Shown here piece after piece: positions 7,611 to 15,882 of a stretch of 64,000 nucleotides of DNA. This DNA is from UBA4055 sp964648295 (GTDB lineage: Bacteria; UBA4055), in contig CAZYNH010000001.1 of the NCBI GenBank assembly GCA_964648295.1, positions 124,001 through 188,000 of the forward strand. The letters run 5' to 3'. The stretch's first letter is position 1; each line of letters opens with the position of its first letter. Under the pieces are notes generated by a model, which saw only the letters and a list, made by a program, of their open reading frames with translations, searched no databases and was not told where the DNA came from. Position numbers and translations under genes: made by a program.

Positions 7611-8963
7611 TTACTTTTTTGCTGCTTTCTTTTTTTCGAGTTTGTGTTTTCTAACGAAATCCTCTATAACCTGAGAAAGATTGGGGGTTCCTATTTCCTG
7701 AAGGTCGTAGCCTACTTTCACGGTAGGTTTTTTAATCTTTACTATCCTGTTAAGGTCGATCGGTGTGGCTATAACAACGGCGTCGCACGGCGTATTATTG
7801 ATAGTTTTCTCAAGGTCTCTTACCTGCTCTTCACCGTAGCCCATTGCAGGGAGAAGGATTCCGATATTCGGATATATCTCGAAAGTCTTAGCAAGCTTGC
7901 CAACAGCGTAAGGTCTCGGATCCACCAGATCTTTCGCACCGAATTTTCTTGCCGCAACCACGCCTGCGCCTATTTTCATGTGTCCGTGTGTAAGTGTAGG
8001 TCCGTCTTCCACAACCAGAACTTTTTTACCTTTGATCAGTTCAGGTTTATCAACAGATATAGGGGAAGCGCCGTCGACTACGAGAGCCTTGGGGTTGATC
8101 CTTTCAATATTTTCGCGTACAGTCTGTATTCCTTCCGGAGAAGCGCTGTCGATCTTATTTATAACCACTACGTCAGCCAGCCTGAGAGTAGCTTCGCCGG
8201 GATAGAACGAGACTTCATTTCCTGGTCTATGAGGGTCCGCCACTGTTATCATGAGGTCTGGTTTGTAAAACGAAAAGTCGTTGTTACCGCCGTCCCAGAG
8301 TATTACATCAGCTTCTTTTTCGGCTTCTCTTAGGATAGCTTCGTAATCAACGCCCGCGTATATGACGTTGCCCCTCACTACATGGGGTTCGTATTCTTCC
8401 ATTTCCTCGATAGTGCATTTATGTTTTTTAAGGTCTTCTACTTTTGCGAACCTCTGGACTTTCTGCTCAACCAGATTTCCGTAAGGCATCGGATGTCTTA
8501 CAGCAACAACTTTAATGCCTTTTTCCATAAGAAGTTCTACGATCCTTCTTGATGTCTGGCTCTTGCCCGCTCCTGTCCTCACAGCGCCGACAGCGATAAC
8601 CGGTTTTGTGCTTTTAACCTGTGTGTCCGCCGGTCCGAGAAGAGAAAACGAAGCGCCTGCGGCGTTAACGATGGCGGAAAGTTTCATTACATGCTGGTAT
8701 GTGACATCGCTGTATGAGAAAACGCACTCGTCTACCTTATGCTTTTTGATCAGCTCGGGCAGTCTGTCTTCGGCTTCGATCGGGATCCCCGCGGGATAAA
8801 GCTTCCCTGCAAGTTCTTTCGGATATTTTCTTCCGTCAATATCCGGTATCTGAGCTGCCGTGAAAGCCACGACATTGTAGTTCGCGTTGTTCCTGAAGTA
8901 GGTGTTGAAATTGTGGAAGTCTCTTCCGGCAGCGCCGATAATGATAACATTCCTTTTTGCCAT
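7611..8963 (-). CDS. Cyclic 2,3-diphosphoglycerate synthetase-family P-loop GTPase
   Basis: A 450-residue protein matching the cyclic 2,3-diphosphoglycerate synthetase family, known biochemically from methanogens. Bacterial members are usually annotated only as GTPases. The N-terminus (MAKRNVIIIGAAGRDFHNF) is a Rossmann-like domain to about residue 120. The P-loop GAVRTGAGKSQ follows at about 127-137. Further landmarks are RHPMPYGNLVEQ, ILWDGGNNDFSF, a NKID-type guanine-specificity motif (VVINKIDSA), and EDGPTLTHGHMKIGAGVVAA. The last residues (KHKLEKKKAAKK) are lysine-rich. It is monocistronic, with a promoter at 9035-9062, Shine-Dalgarno AAAAGGAG and its own terminator. The substrate here is unknown. 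Confidence 0.85.
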   Translation of the reverse strand: MAKRNVIIIGAAGRDFHNFNTYFRNNANYNVVAFTAAQIPDIDGRKYPKELAGKLYPAGIPIEAEDRLPELIKKHKVDECVFSYSDVTYQHVMKLSAIVNAAGASFSLLGPADTQVKSTKPVIAVGAVRTGAGKSQTSRRIVELLMEKGIKVVAVRHPMPYGNLVEQKVQRFAKVEDLKKHKCTIEEMEEYEPHVVRGNVIYAGVDYEAILREAEKEADVILWDGGNNDFSFYKPDLMITVADPHRPGNEVSFYPGEATLRLADVVVINKIDSASPEGIQTVRENIERINPKALVVDGASPISVDKPELIKGKKVLVVEDGPTLTHGHMKIGAGVVAARKFGAKDLVDPRPYAVGKLAKTFEIYPNIGILLPAMGYGEEQVRDLEKTINNTPCDAVVIATPIDLNRIVKIKKPTVKVGYDLQEIGTPNLSQVIEDFVRKHKLEKKKAAKK

Positions 8964-9034
8964 TTTTTTCTCCTTTTATTTACAAATGCCATTTATTACT
9001 GCATTTGGAACGCACATCCATTCCAAGACCCGAA

Positions 9035-9062
9035 AATATAAGAGTTTAAATTTTAAATGCAA
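9035..9062 (-). promoter_or_regulatory. Predicted promoter of the cDPG-synthetase-like gene
   Basis: Minus-strand -35 TTGCAT, 16-nt spacer, -10 TATATT. The leader of about 65 nt contains inverted repeats TTGGAA/TTCCAA and AAATGC/GCATTT that share their junction. Confidence 0.55.
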
Positions 9063-9092
9063 GGTATTTTTTTATGTCTAAAAATTGTGATA

Positions 9093-9121
9093 TTGACAAT
9101 GACATTTCAATATCCTAAATT
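9093..9121 (+). promoter_or_regulatory. Predicted promoter of ispD
   Basis: -35 TTGACA (9093-9098), 17-nt spacer, -10 TAAATT (9116-9121). Predicted start near 9128, 20 nt before the ATG, with GGGAG in between. Confidence 0.65.
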
Positions 9122-9147
9122 TACGGAAGATATTTATCGGGAGAATT

Positions 9148-9864
9148 ATGAGAAGAACGATAGCTCTGATTACAGCCGGCGGGTCCGGCCTTAGAATGGG
9201 AGCGGACATCAGAAAGCAGTACATCGAGATCAGAAACAAACCTATTCTGGCTCACACGATACACAGGTTCCAGATAACTGATGAAGTTGATGAAATAGCA
9301 CTGACGGTTCCTGATGAAGATATCGGGTTCGTAAAAAAAGACATAATCGAAAGATATAATTTCACCAAACTTAAGATTATAATTCCAGGCGGAAATACCA
9401 GGCAGGACTCTGTATATGCCGCTCTAAAAGAGATCAGTGCCTCTGACGATGACATCATACTTATTCATGACGCTGTTAGACCCTTCATATCTCACGATAT
9501 AATTCAGGATTGCATAAACTCATTATCCGACTCTGACGGCTCGATCGTGGGAATAAAACCTGTCAACACTATAAAAATACTGAACGGGGAGAAGGTTGCT
9601 TCGACTCCTGACAGAGATCTGCTTGTATCTGTTCAGACACCGCAAACCTTCAGATTCGGTCTTATAAAGCAGTGCCACGAAACAGCGAAAGCGGAAAACA
9701 TTATAACTACTGATGATTCCGCACTCGTGGAGATTTTAGGCATGAGACTTTTAGGAAGAGATCCGGTGATCAGAGTAGTTCAGGGAAATTCCTTCAACAT
9801 CAAAATAACAGACAGGAACGATCTTACTATAGCGTCGGCTATAATGGAATCATTATCTATATAA
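9148..9864 (+). CDS. ispD: 2-C-methyl-D-erythritol 4-phosphate cytidylyltransferase IspD
   Basis: Transfers CMP from CTP to methylerythritol 4-phosphate, the third step of the non-mevalonate isoprenoid pathway, in the cytoplasm. At 238 residues it has the usual length. The nucleotide-binding loop ITAGGSGLRMGADIRKQY is at residues 8-25. ILIHDAVRPF (around 107) and the threonine/arginine-rich region VSVQTPQTF are also characteristic. The ATG follows GGGAG. Its stop overlaps the 3' end of the convergent lipoprotein gene by 12 nt. No other pathway gene is adjacent. Confidence 0.95.
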   Translation: MRRTIALITAGGSGLRMGADIRKQYIEIRNKPILAHTIHRFQITDEVDEIALTVPDEDIGFVKKDIIERYNFTKLKIIIPGGNTRQDSVYAALKEISASDDDIILIHDAVRPFISHDIIQDCINSLSDSDGSIVGIKPVNTIKILNGEKVASTPDRDLLVSVQTPQTFRFGLIKQCHETAKAENIITTDDSALVEILGMRLLGRDPVIRVVQGNSFNIKITDRNDLTIASAIMESLSI

Positions 9865-10380
9865 GTTTATGATCTCGTCTTTCCACTGGTTGTAGGGCTT
9901 ATATTTTCTCAGACTTTTTATAGCCTCCGCGGATATGCTGTCGCACTGCCCGTACTCAAGTGCGGCGGTGGAATCGAATTCGGTAAGCTCACTAACAAGG
10001 CCGGTAATTATATCGGCAGAATAAAAAAGCGTATCCTCATTGTTCTCAACAGAGAGATAAATCATTTCACCCGTCCGTTTTACAACTGTAAGAAAAGAAT
10101 CGCTGTTTAAAGTATTTACATATCTCCATATCTCACCCGTTTTTTTACCGAAGAGAACATTGCCCGTATAAGTTACTTCGCCCAGGCTGACACCGTTCCT
10201 CGATGGAAACGCATGATAATTTACCTTCACGTGGGCCGCATATGATGTATCCGGGCCATAAAGTCTGAATTCAGTATTGTCTGAGAAATCTATTCTCACA
10301 TAATCATCCTCTAATTCCGGAGTACAGGACATGAGGACAAGGACAGCCGTTAATACCGCAATATAAATCTTTAATTTCAT
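9853..10380 (-). CDS. Putative lipoprotein of unknown function
   Basis: A 175-residue protein with a lipoprotein signal: MKLKIYIAVLTAVLVLMSC, with lipobox LMSC and the modified cysteine at residue 19. The mature part looks beta-rich (VRIDFSDNTEFRLYG, YAAHVKVNYHAF, GEVTYTGNVLFGKKTGEIW) with a charged helical C-terminus (IKSLRKYKPYNQWKDEI). No confident family match. An LptC-like fold was considered, but the repeat pattern is not convincing. It starts 13 nt after the M16C peptidase stop and is probably co-transcribed with it. The 3' end overlaps ispD by 12 nt. Confidence 0.7.
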   Translation of the reverse strand: MKLKIYIAVLTAVLVLMSCTPELEDDYVRIDFSDNTEFRLYGPDTSYAAHVKVNYHAFPSRNGVSLGEVTYTGNVLFGKKTGEIWRYVNTLNSDSFLTVVKRTGEMIYLSVENNEDTLFYSADIITGLVSELTEFDSTAALEYGQCDSISAEAIKSLRKYKPYNQWKDEIINLYR

Positions 10381-10393
10381 TTTCCCTCCCGGA

Positions 10394-13318
10394 TCAAATA
10401 ATTTCTGTAAGCTTTTCGAAGATATTTCCGTCCTTTCTTATCTTTTCTGAATTACCTATTGCCGATATCAGTGATGTGCTGATGTAATTTTTAAATATCT
10501 CATAAGAGGAGACAATATCTTCCTGCGTTGTGTTCAGGATATCGCAGACTATCTTCTCCACATATTTCTGATCTATTCCTGTCAAGAAATCCTCTCTGGC
10601 TTTTTTACCTTTTGCGTAGGGACTCAGAAGCGGATCAAAGGCGGCATAAGCCCCTATCTTGAGACTGGTAAAAGAATCCTTATCCATCTTAAAATTTCTT
10701 ATACATTCCGGGATATTCCTGTACACATCAACTGTTCTTGCCACATTCGGGTCTCTGTAGCTGGTCATTGATAAAAATCCGGATAAAGGATTGAAATACA
10801 TCCAGGCGCCATAGGCGCCGCCCTTCATTCTGACCTCTTCAAAAAGATAGTCGGACGAAAGATAGTTTTTTATTACCTCCATCCTGCCGGAGTAAGCAGG
10901 CTCATTCCCAAAAATATTTCCACCCATCGACACGAAAGCGACTTCCGAACCTGTGAGAAAAGCTTCGTTGCCTTTGAATTCAGGATATTTCTGAACAACT
11001 CTAACCGACTCTATGTCAGGCATGAGTTTGCTTATGTCTGAACAGATTTTTCTGGCGAGCCCGATGCCTTCAGAGTCGGATAAGATCCCGAAATGAATGT
11101 TCTTTTTGCGGAACAGACAGTTTGAAAGTTCCTTAAGTTTTTCAATGACGGGCTCAATGCAGTTGTCAAAATCGTCGTAGATCGACTTTACTTTGTAGTA
11201 TGAGCTCAAACCTTTTACAAGCTCAAGATACCTGCCCCTGTCGCTTACGCAGGCTTTAAGTCTGGTAACAGAATAGTCGTAACCTTCTGATTTAAGATTA
11301 ACCTCTCTATACTGGTGCCGGCCTGTTATGATTTCTTTTATTCTTGCTTTATTTGAATAGTCAATCCCGGTAATAAGGTCGGTCAGAATTTCAGCCGCTT
11401 TGAATATGAATTTTTTGAGAGTTTTAATTTCTATATAAAGAACAGGCCTGAAATAGTTCATTTCTTTAACGCTGTCAAGGATAGTCAGAGCAAAATCGAA
11501 CCCGCCGAAGTAAGAGCTTATATCCTTGTACAGATCGTCGTATTTCCGCTTTTGTGTGCCCGTCTCTTTAAAAAGCTCTGTGAACAGGCTTAAATACGGC
11601 AGATGCTCCAACGGGATGTCCTTCAGATCTAATCCTATGCTGATATAAACGATATCGTTCGTGAACATTTCGTTCCAGTAATAATATGCGCCGTCAATTG
11701 TTTCAACTTCCGGTACGCAAAGCGTTATTTTCCTGTCAATATCGCCGATCTGAAGTTTAGGTATCTTCTTCTGATCCTCCGCAGAATTTTCCTTTTCCTG
11801 TTCTTTTCTAAAATTATCCGTTTGCTTTATCAGCTCCTTTAATTGAGCATCGGAGAGCGATCTTTTGTAAAGATCAAGCTTCTCTCTTTCGTCCTCTGTC
11901 TTTTTTCTTAACATGTCCGGATCGGGATTCATTGTCACAACTGCCGTTTTATCTCTGCTAAGAAGGTATTTCTTTATGATCCCCTCAAGGTAATTTTCTT
12001 TTATCGAACTTTCCCTTATTTTCTGAATTACAGGATTCAGGTTCAAATTATCGAATATGTCAATATCATACTGTATAAGATGAAGTATTCTGTTGAGGTA
12101 AATAAGCCCCCTCATGGAAGATATTTCCTTCTCCTTCTGCTTGAACTCCAAATGGTTTATCTCTGAAAGGATAAGTTCTTTGTCGATACCCTCCGATACA
12201 AGCTCTTCAAGAACACTGAAATAAATATCTATGAATTTGCCTTTATGTTCAGGCTCGGATCCCGAAATATATGCAGTCGTTATAGTTTCCGTCTGCGAAT
12301 CATCGAAATATCCGGAAAAATCCCCCGCGATACCTGATGCCATGACCGCCAGTTTTAAAGGTGAGGCATCTGAATTAAAAATAATGTTGCTTATAAGATT
12401 CATAGCAAGACTCAGCTCAACTTCCTGGGGCCTTCCGATCACTGATGAAATAGCTATATATGTTTTTTTGTTAAGCGTCTCGTGCGGATTTATCCCGTAA
12501 CCGAACACAGTTTCTGTCATAGGCGATATTTTTTCGCTGTCTTTTATCCTGATATCAGGTTTGTTCTCTTCAAAAGAGACAAAGTAACCCTGATCGATAA
12601 ATTCAAGCTCCGACATCAGATCAGCATTCCCGTAAAGATAAACCGTCGAGTTAGACGGATGGTAGTATTTCTTATGAAAATCAAGGAATTTTTCGTAGGA
12701 AAGATCCGTTATCTCATCCGGATCCCCTCCCGAATTGAACGAATATGTCGAGCCGGGCAGAAGGGTCTTTGAAATATTAAGCGCAAGCTGTCTTAAAGGA
12801 TTCGACATCGCTCCTTTCATTTCATTATACACTATTCCCTGATACTCAAGAGGATCGTTCTTTCCTGAAAGCTCGTAGTGCCATCCTTCCTGAAAAAAAC
12901 TGCTTTTTTTCAGAAGCGGTTTAAGCGTAGTATCCAGGTAAACGCTCATAAAATTGAAATATTCCTTGAGGTTCCTTGTGGAGAAAGGATAATAGGTCGA
13001 GTCGGGGGCTGTGAAAGCGTTCATGAACGTGGAAAGCCCGCCTTTATAAAGTTCGGCAAAAACATCTTTTACGGGATATTTTTCCGAGCCGGAAAGCACG
13101 CAGTGTTCAAGTATGTGCGCAACACCTGTCGAATCTTCAGGAACGGTGTTGAACGATATGCAGAATGTCTTATTTTCGTCATCGTTCTTCACCGCTATCA
13201 CTCTCGCGCCTGTCTTTGCATGACGGAAATCCATCATGTGTGAATTCATATCAATTCGGAATTCTGATCTTATCAGTAAAAAACCTTTATATATTTTGCC
13301 CTGTTCGAGCTTCTCCAT
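10394..13318 (-). CDS. M16C-family zinc metallopeptidase (presequence-protease type)
   Basis: A 974-residue peptidase of the inverzincin family, matching the single-chain four-domain layout of PreP/falcilysin. The inverted zinc site HILEH is at 68-72, and the distal glutamate ligand is E166 in VYNEMKGAMS. The family signatures GLSTFMNAFTAPDSTYYPFSTRN and FQEGWHYEL are present. The C-terminal half contains VRMKGGAYGAWMYFNPLSG, the equivalent of the R/Y substrate-binding region. No signal peptide, so it is probably cytoplasmic and degrades peptides released by other proteases. The ATG at 13318 follows GGGAGAGTAG. The lipoprotein gene follows within 13 nt. Confidence 0.92.
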   Translation of the reverse strand: MEKLEQGKIYKGFLLIRSEFRIDMNSHMMDFRHAKTGARVIAVKNDDENKTFCISFNTVPEDSTGVAHILEHCVLSGSEKYPVKDVFAELYKGGLSTFMNAFTAPDSTYYPFSTRNLKEYFNFMSVYLDTTLKPLLKKSSFFQEGWHYELSGKNDPLEYQGIVYNEMKGAMSNPLRQLALNISKTLLPGSTYSFNSGGDPDEITDLSYEKFLDFHKKYYHPSNSTVYLYGNADLMSELEFIDQGYFVSFEENKPDIRIKDSEKISPMTETVFGYGINPHETLNKKTYIAISSVIGRPQEVELSLAMNLISNIIFNSDASPLKLAVMASGIAGDFSGYFDDSQTETITTAYISGSEPEHKGKFIDIYFSVLEELVSEGIDKELILSEINHLEFKQKEKEISSMRGLIYLNRILHLIQYDIDIFDNLNLNPVIQKIRESSIKENYLEGIIKKYLLSRDKTAVVTMNPDPDMLRKKTEDEREKLDLYKRSLSDAQLKELIKQTDNFRKEQEKENSAEDQKKIPKLQIGDIDRKITLCVPEVETIDGAYYYWNEMFTNDIVYISIGLDLKDIPLEHLPYLSLFTELFKETGTQKRKYDDLYKDISSYFGGFDFALTILDSVKEMNYFRPVLYIEIKTLKKFIFKAAEILTDLITGIDYSNKARIKEIITGRHQYREVNLKSEGYDYSVTRLKACVSDRGRYLELVKGLSSYYKVKSIYDDFDNCIEPVIEKLKELSNCLFRKKNIHFGILSDSEGIGLARKICSDISKLMPDIESVRVVQKYPEFKGNEAFLTGSEVAFVSMGGNIFGNEPAYSGRMEVIKNYLSSDYLFEEVRMKGGAYGAWMYFNPLSGFLSMTSYRDPNVARTVDVYRNIPECIRNFKMDKDSFTSLKIGAYAAFDPLLSPYAKGKKAREDFLTGIDQKYVEKIVCDILNTTQEDIVSSYEIFKNYISTSLISAIGNSEKIRKDGNIFEKLTEII

Positions 13319-13382
13319 CTACTCTCCCGCAAAACATCATACAAAAATAAGTTATCTTTATGTGTTTTGGCAATTAAATTAA

Positions 13383-14588
13383 TCAGTTACCGAAACGGGG
13401 ATTTACCACATTATTATAAATTGAACCGAAAGTATAGCTGAAACCGATCGAGGACCAGTAGCTGTAGGATGTTGCCATTTCTCCTTTCTGAAGGAGTATC
13501 TCCTCATCAGTATAACCTACTGCGGATAGACCGATCTGGTCGTTTATTCTTGAATAACCGCCGCTCAGATTGAACGAAAGGCCTTTAACTATTCGCAAAG
13601 ATATCATCGAAAAACTGTCCAGCCTTCTTTTTTCAAAGTCATGAAGGTATGTTGATCCTGTCACGGACAGATATATGCTGCCCCATTCCCTTTTTAGTGT
13701 AAGAGCGGTTTCAAGAGAGTGCTTGTATCTTAACTCTTCATCTTTACCAAATATGGTCGTTTCATAGTAGTCGGAATAATTGGCTCCGATACCATACATT
13801 ATTCTCAGCATCCTTCTGCTTGATTCGGAATACGGAAAAATGTTATATTCGATCCTCGGGTACAGATAAGAATAATTCTCCCTGTTCGAGTATGTCGATC
13901 TGTTCCATCCTGAAACTATCCCGGCAGACCAGTGATCCGTGATGCTTTTTACAACCGAGATATCTGAACTTTTACTCTCGGATGTTACTTCGAGACCGTA
14001 ATCTTTATAATTATCAAAATTATGGTTAAGATAAAATGAAAGTGAAAATATCCATTCGTCCGTCACTCTGTTTACGCTGGAATATCCGCTTATATTCCGC
14101 GATTCGTAAGCCTTGCTTGCGTTGAAGTATCCGTTCCCGCCGATGTTAAAGACCCAGCTGTCCCAGTCATCTTCGGGTGTAACTTTCTCCGTTTCCTCTT
14201 CAAATGTTATACTGATCTTTTCAGTCAGAGGTGTTGATGATATGAACCTGAGAAGACCTATCTTGAGGAATTTGACAAGCCTGTTGCGGATCGTATCGGA
14301 AGTGTCATCGCTTGAAATATCGAACTTGAGGTCATCTTTGATCTTTTCAAAATTGCCTTTGCCGGTAAATTCGACAGAGTATTTCTGACCGCCGCCGCCT
14401 GTGCTTTGGGTCGTTATCATAACAAATACATCCGCCGCCTGCCTTTCGATCACATAATCAACGAACTTGATCTCGGTTCTTATAAAATCCATATCGCAAT
14501 ATAAGCAGTCAATATAGACTTTTATCCTGTTGTTTTGCGGAAGGAGCGTTATTGATGTCAGAAATATAAGGATCAAAATATTTTTCAT
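13383..14588 (-). CDS. Outer-membrane beta-barrel protein of unknown function
   Basis: A 401-residue secreted protein with signal peptide MKNILILIFLTSITLLPQ. The N-terminal periplasmic part (about 20-130) has the sequence VYIDCLYCDMDFIRTEI with two cysteines three residues apart. From about 140 to the end the sequence alternates aromatic and polar residues in short strands (WIFSLSFYLNHNF, GIVSGWNRSTYSN, SIYLSVTGSTYLHDF). It closes with SIGFSYTFGSIYNN, as expected of a beta barrel. Similar two-part proteins are known to me from FCB-group genomes, without an assigned function. It lies 28 nt after mtaB and 64 nt before the peptidase gene. Confidence 0.75.
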   Translation of the reverse strand: MKNILILIFLTSITLLPQNNRIKVYIDCLYCDMDFIRTEIKFVDYVIERQAADVFVMITTQSTGGGGQKYSVEFTGKGNFEKIKDDLKFDISSDDTSDTIRNRLVKFLKIGLLRFISSTPLTEKISITFEEETEKVTPEDDWDSWVFNIGGNGYFNASKAYESRNISGYSSVNRVTDEWIFSLSFYLNHNFDNYKDYGLEVTSESKSSDISVVKSITDHWSAGIVSGWNRSTYSNRENYSYLYPRIEYNIFPYSESSRRMLRIMYGIGANYSDYYETTIFGKDEELRYKHSLETALTLKREWGSIYLSVTGSTYLHDFEKRRLDSFSMISLRIVKGLSFNLSGGYSRINDQIGLSAVGYTDEEILLQKGEMATSYSYWSSIGFSYTFGSIYNNVVNPRFGN

Positions 14589-14616
14589 TATTAACCTTTT
14601 TTATACTCAAAAAACT

Positions 14617-15876
14617 TTAATGCCGGCCGATTGTTTTTATCAGCTCACCCTTGCTATGGACATTATCCGAAGCATACGATACCGGGATATAATTTTCACT
14701 CAGGCCGGAATATACGAAAGTTCCGTCCCTGTTATCAACTACTTTCTCTACAATTATCTCTTTTTCTTTCCCCTTCTGCGACGCATAGAACGAATTCAGC
14801 CTGGCTTCCGATACCGCTCTTAACTTCCTGCTTCTCTGAATGATCTTATTCTGAGAAACTTTCGGTTTCAGCTTGCGCGAAGGTGCATGAGGTCTGTCGG
14901 AATAGGGGAATACATGGGCGAAGTTAATTTTGGAATTAACCATATATTTTAACGATTCCCCGAACTCCTCATCGGTCTCGGTCGGGAACCCGACAATAAT
15001 ATCGGTCGCTATGAACGCATTTTCCCGCTCCGACAGTTTTGTTATCAGCTCATCATAGACTTCAATCGAATATTTCCTGTTCATCAGCTTTAATATCCGT
15101 TTTGAGGCTGACTGGAGCGGAATATGAAAATGCGGACATATCCGTTCGTTCTTGACGAACAGTTCGATGAGCCTGTCATCGAAGCACCACGGCTCGACCG
15201 AACTTATGCGGAGCCTAAACCCTTCAACCTTCAGGATATCTGAAATAAGCTCCGCAAGATCGTATCCTTCACCGTCAGCGTAGCTGCCCAGATCTATGCC
15301 GGTCAGAATAATCTCCCGAAATCCCTTTTCGGCGAGCCGCCTGACATCAGAAAGCACTGAATCAGGCTTTCGGCTCCTCGAATTACCCCGGGCGTACTTT
15401 ATCGTGCAGTATGTACAAAAATTGTCGCAACCGTCCTGCACCTTCAGAAACGCCCTCGTATGATCCTGAAAGGATAAAAGTTCATGGTCAGCATACTCAA
15501 GCTCCCGGCCTTCCGGCACAGAAACGAACTTTCCGCCGGAGAACTCCCTGACAGCTTCGAGAACATCGAACTTATTGTTCACTCCGAGAATAATATCCGA
15601 ATATTCTTTAAGCACCCCGTTTTCCGCCTCAAGTTGAGTATAGCAGCCGACAGAAACTATCAGAGCCGAAGGATTTTCCTCCCTGATCTTTTTCAAATGA
15701 TGAAAAAACTTGCTGTCAGCCTTATCCGTGACAGTGCAGGTATTGATCACAATAATATCCGCCAATGAAGCTGATTTTGATAACTCATAGCCTTCTTTCA
15801 GGAAAATATCCTTTATCACTTCGGATTCATAAATATTCACCTTGCACCCGAAAGTATGTACGATAACTTTTTTCAT
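14617..15876 (-). CDS. mtaB: tRNA t6A37 methylthiotransferase MtaB
   Basis: Radical-SAM enzyme that converts t6A37 to ms2t6A in tRNAs reading ANN codons. The 419 residues contain the UPF0004 domain (MKKVIVHTFGCKVNIYESE at the start; further cluster cysteines in INTCTVTDKAD and SVGCYTQ), the radical-SAM motif CDNFCTYC near 153-160, and a C-terminal TRAM-like domain (KEKEIIVEKVVDNRDGTF). The start ATG at 15876 has only a weak ribosome site. The first 36 nt are partly repeated 921 bp upstream, at the start of the membrane-protein gene, with an exact 18-bp match. The 5' end of this gene has therefore been rearranged or duplicated. Confidence 0.95.
   Translation of the reverse strand: MKKVIVHTFGCKVNIYESEVIKDIFLKEGYELSKSASLADIIVINTCTVTDKADSKFFHHLKKIREENPSALIVSVGCYTQLEAENGVLKEYSDIILGVNNKFDVLEAVREFSGGKFVSVPEGRELEYADHELLSFQDHTRAFLKVQDGCDNFCTYCTIKYARGNSRSRKPDSVLSDVRRLAEKGFREIILTGIDLGSYADGEGYDLAELISDILKVEGFRLRISSVEPWCFDDRLIELFVKNERICPHFHIPLQSASKRILKLMNRKYSIEVYDELITKLSERENAFIATDIIVGFPTETDEEFGESLKYMVNSKINFAHVFPYSDRPHAPSRKLKPKVSQNKIIQRSRKLRAVSEARLNSFYASQKGKEKEIIVEKVVDNRDGTFVYSGLSENYIPVSYASDNVHSKGELIKTIGRH
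15841..15858. repeat. 18-bp direct repeat, copy 1 (inside mtaB codons 7-12)
   Basis: CTTGCACCCGAAAGTATG on the plus strand, encoding HTFGCK of MtaB on the minus strand. An identical copy lies at 16762-16779. The two copies bracket the membrane-protein gene. Confidence 0.9.
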
Positions 15877-15882
15877 ACTTTG

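Noticed and set aside
7644..8333. Plus-strand open frame of 229 codons
   Set aside because: Antisense to the cDPG-synthetase-like gene, with no start context.
9853..10380. LptC assignment for the small lipoprotein
   Set aside because: A lipoprotein signal and beta-rich body fit loosely, but the repeating LptC strand pattern and a membrane anchor are not evident.
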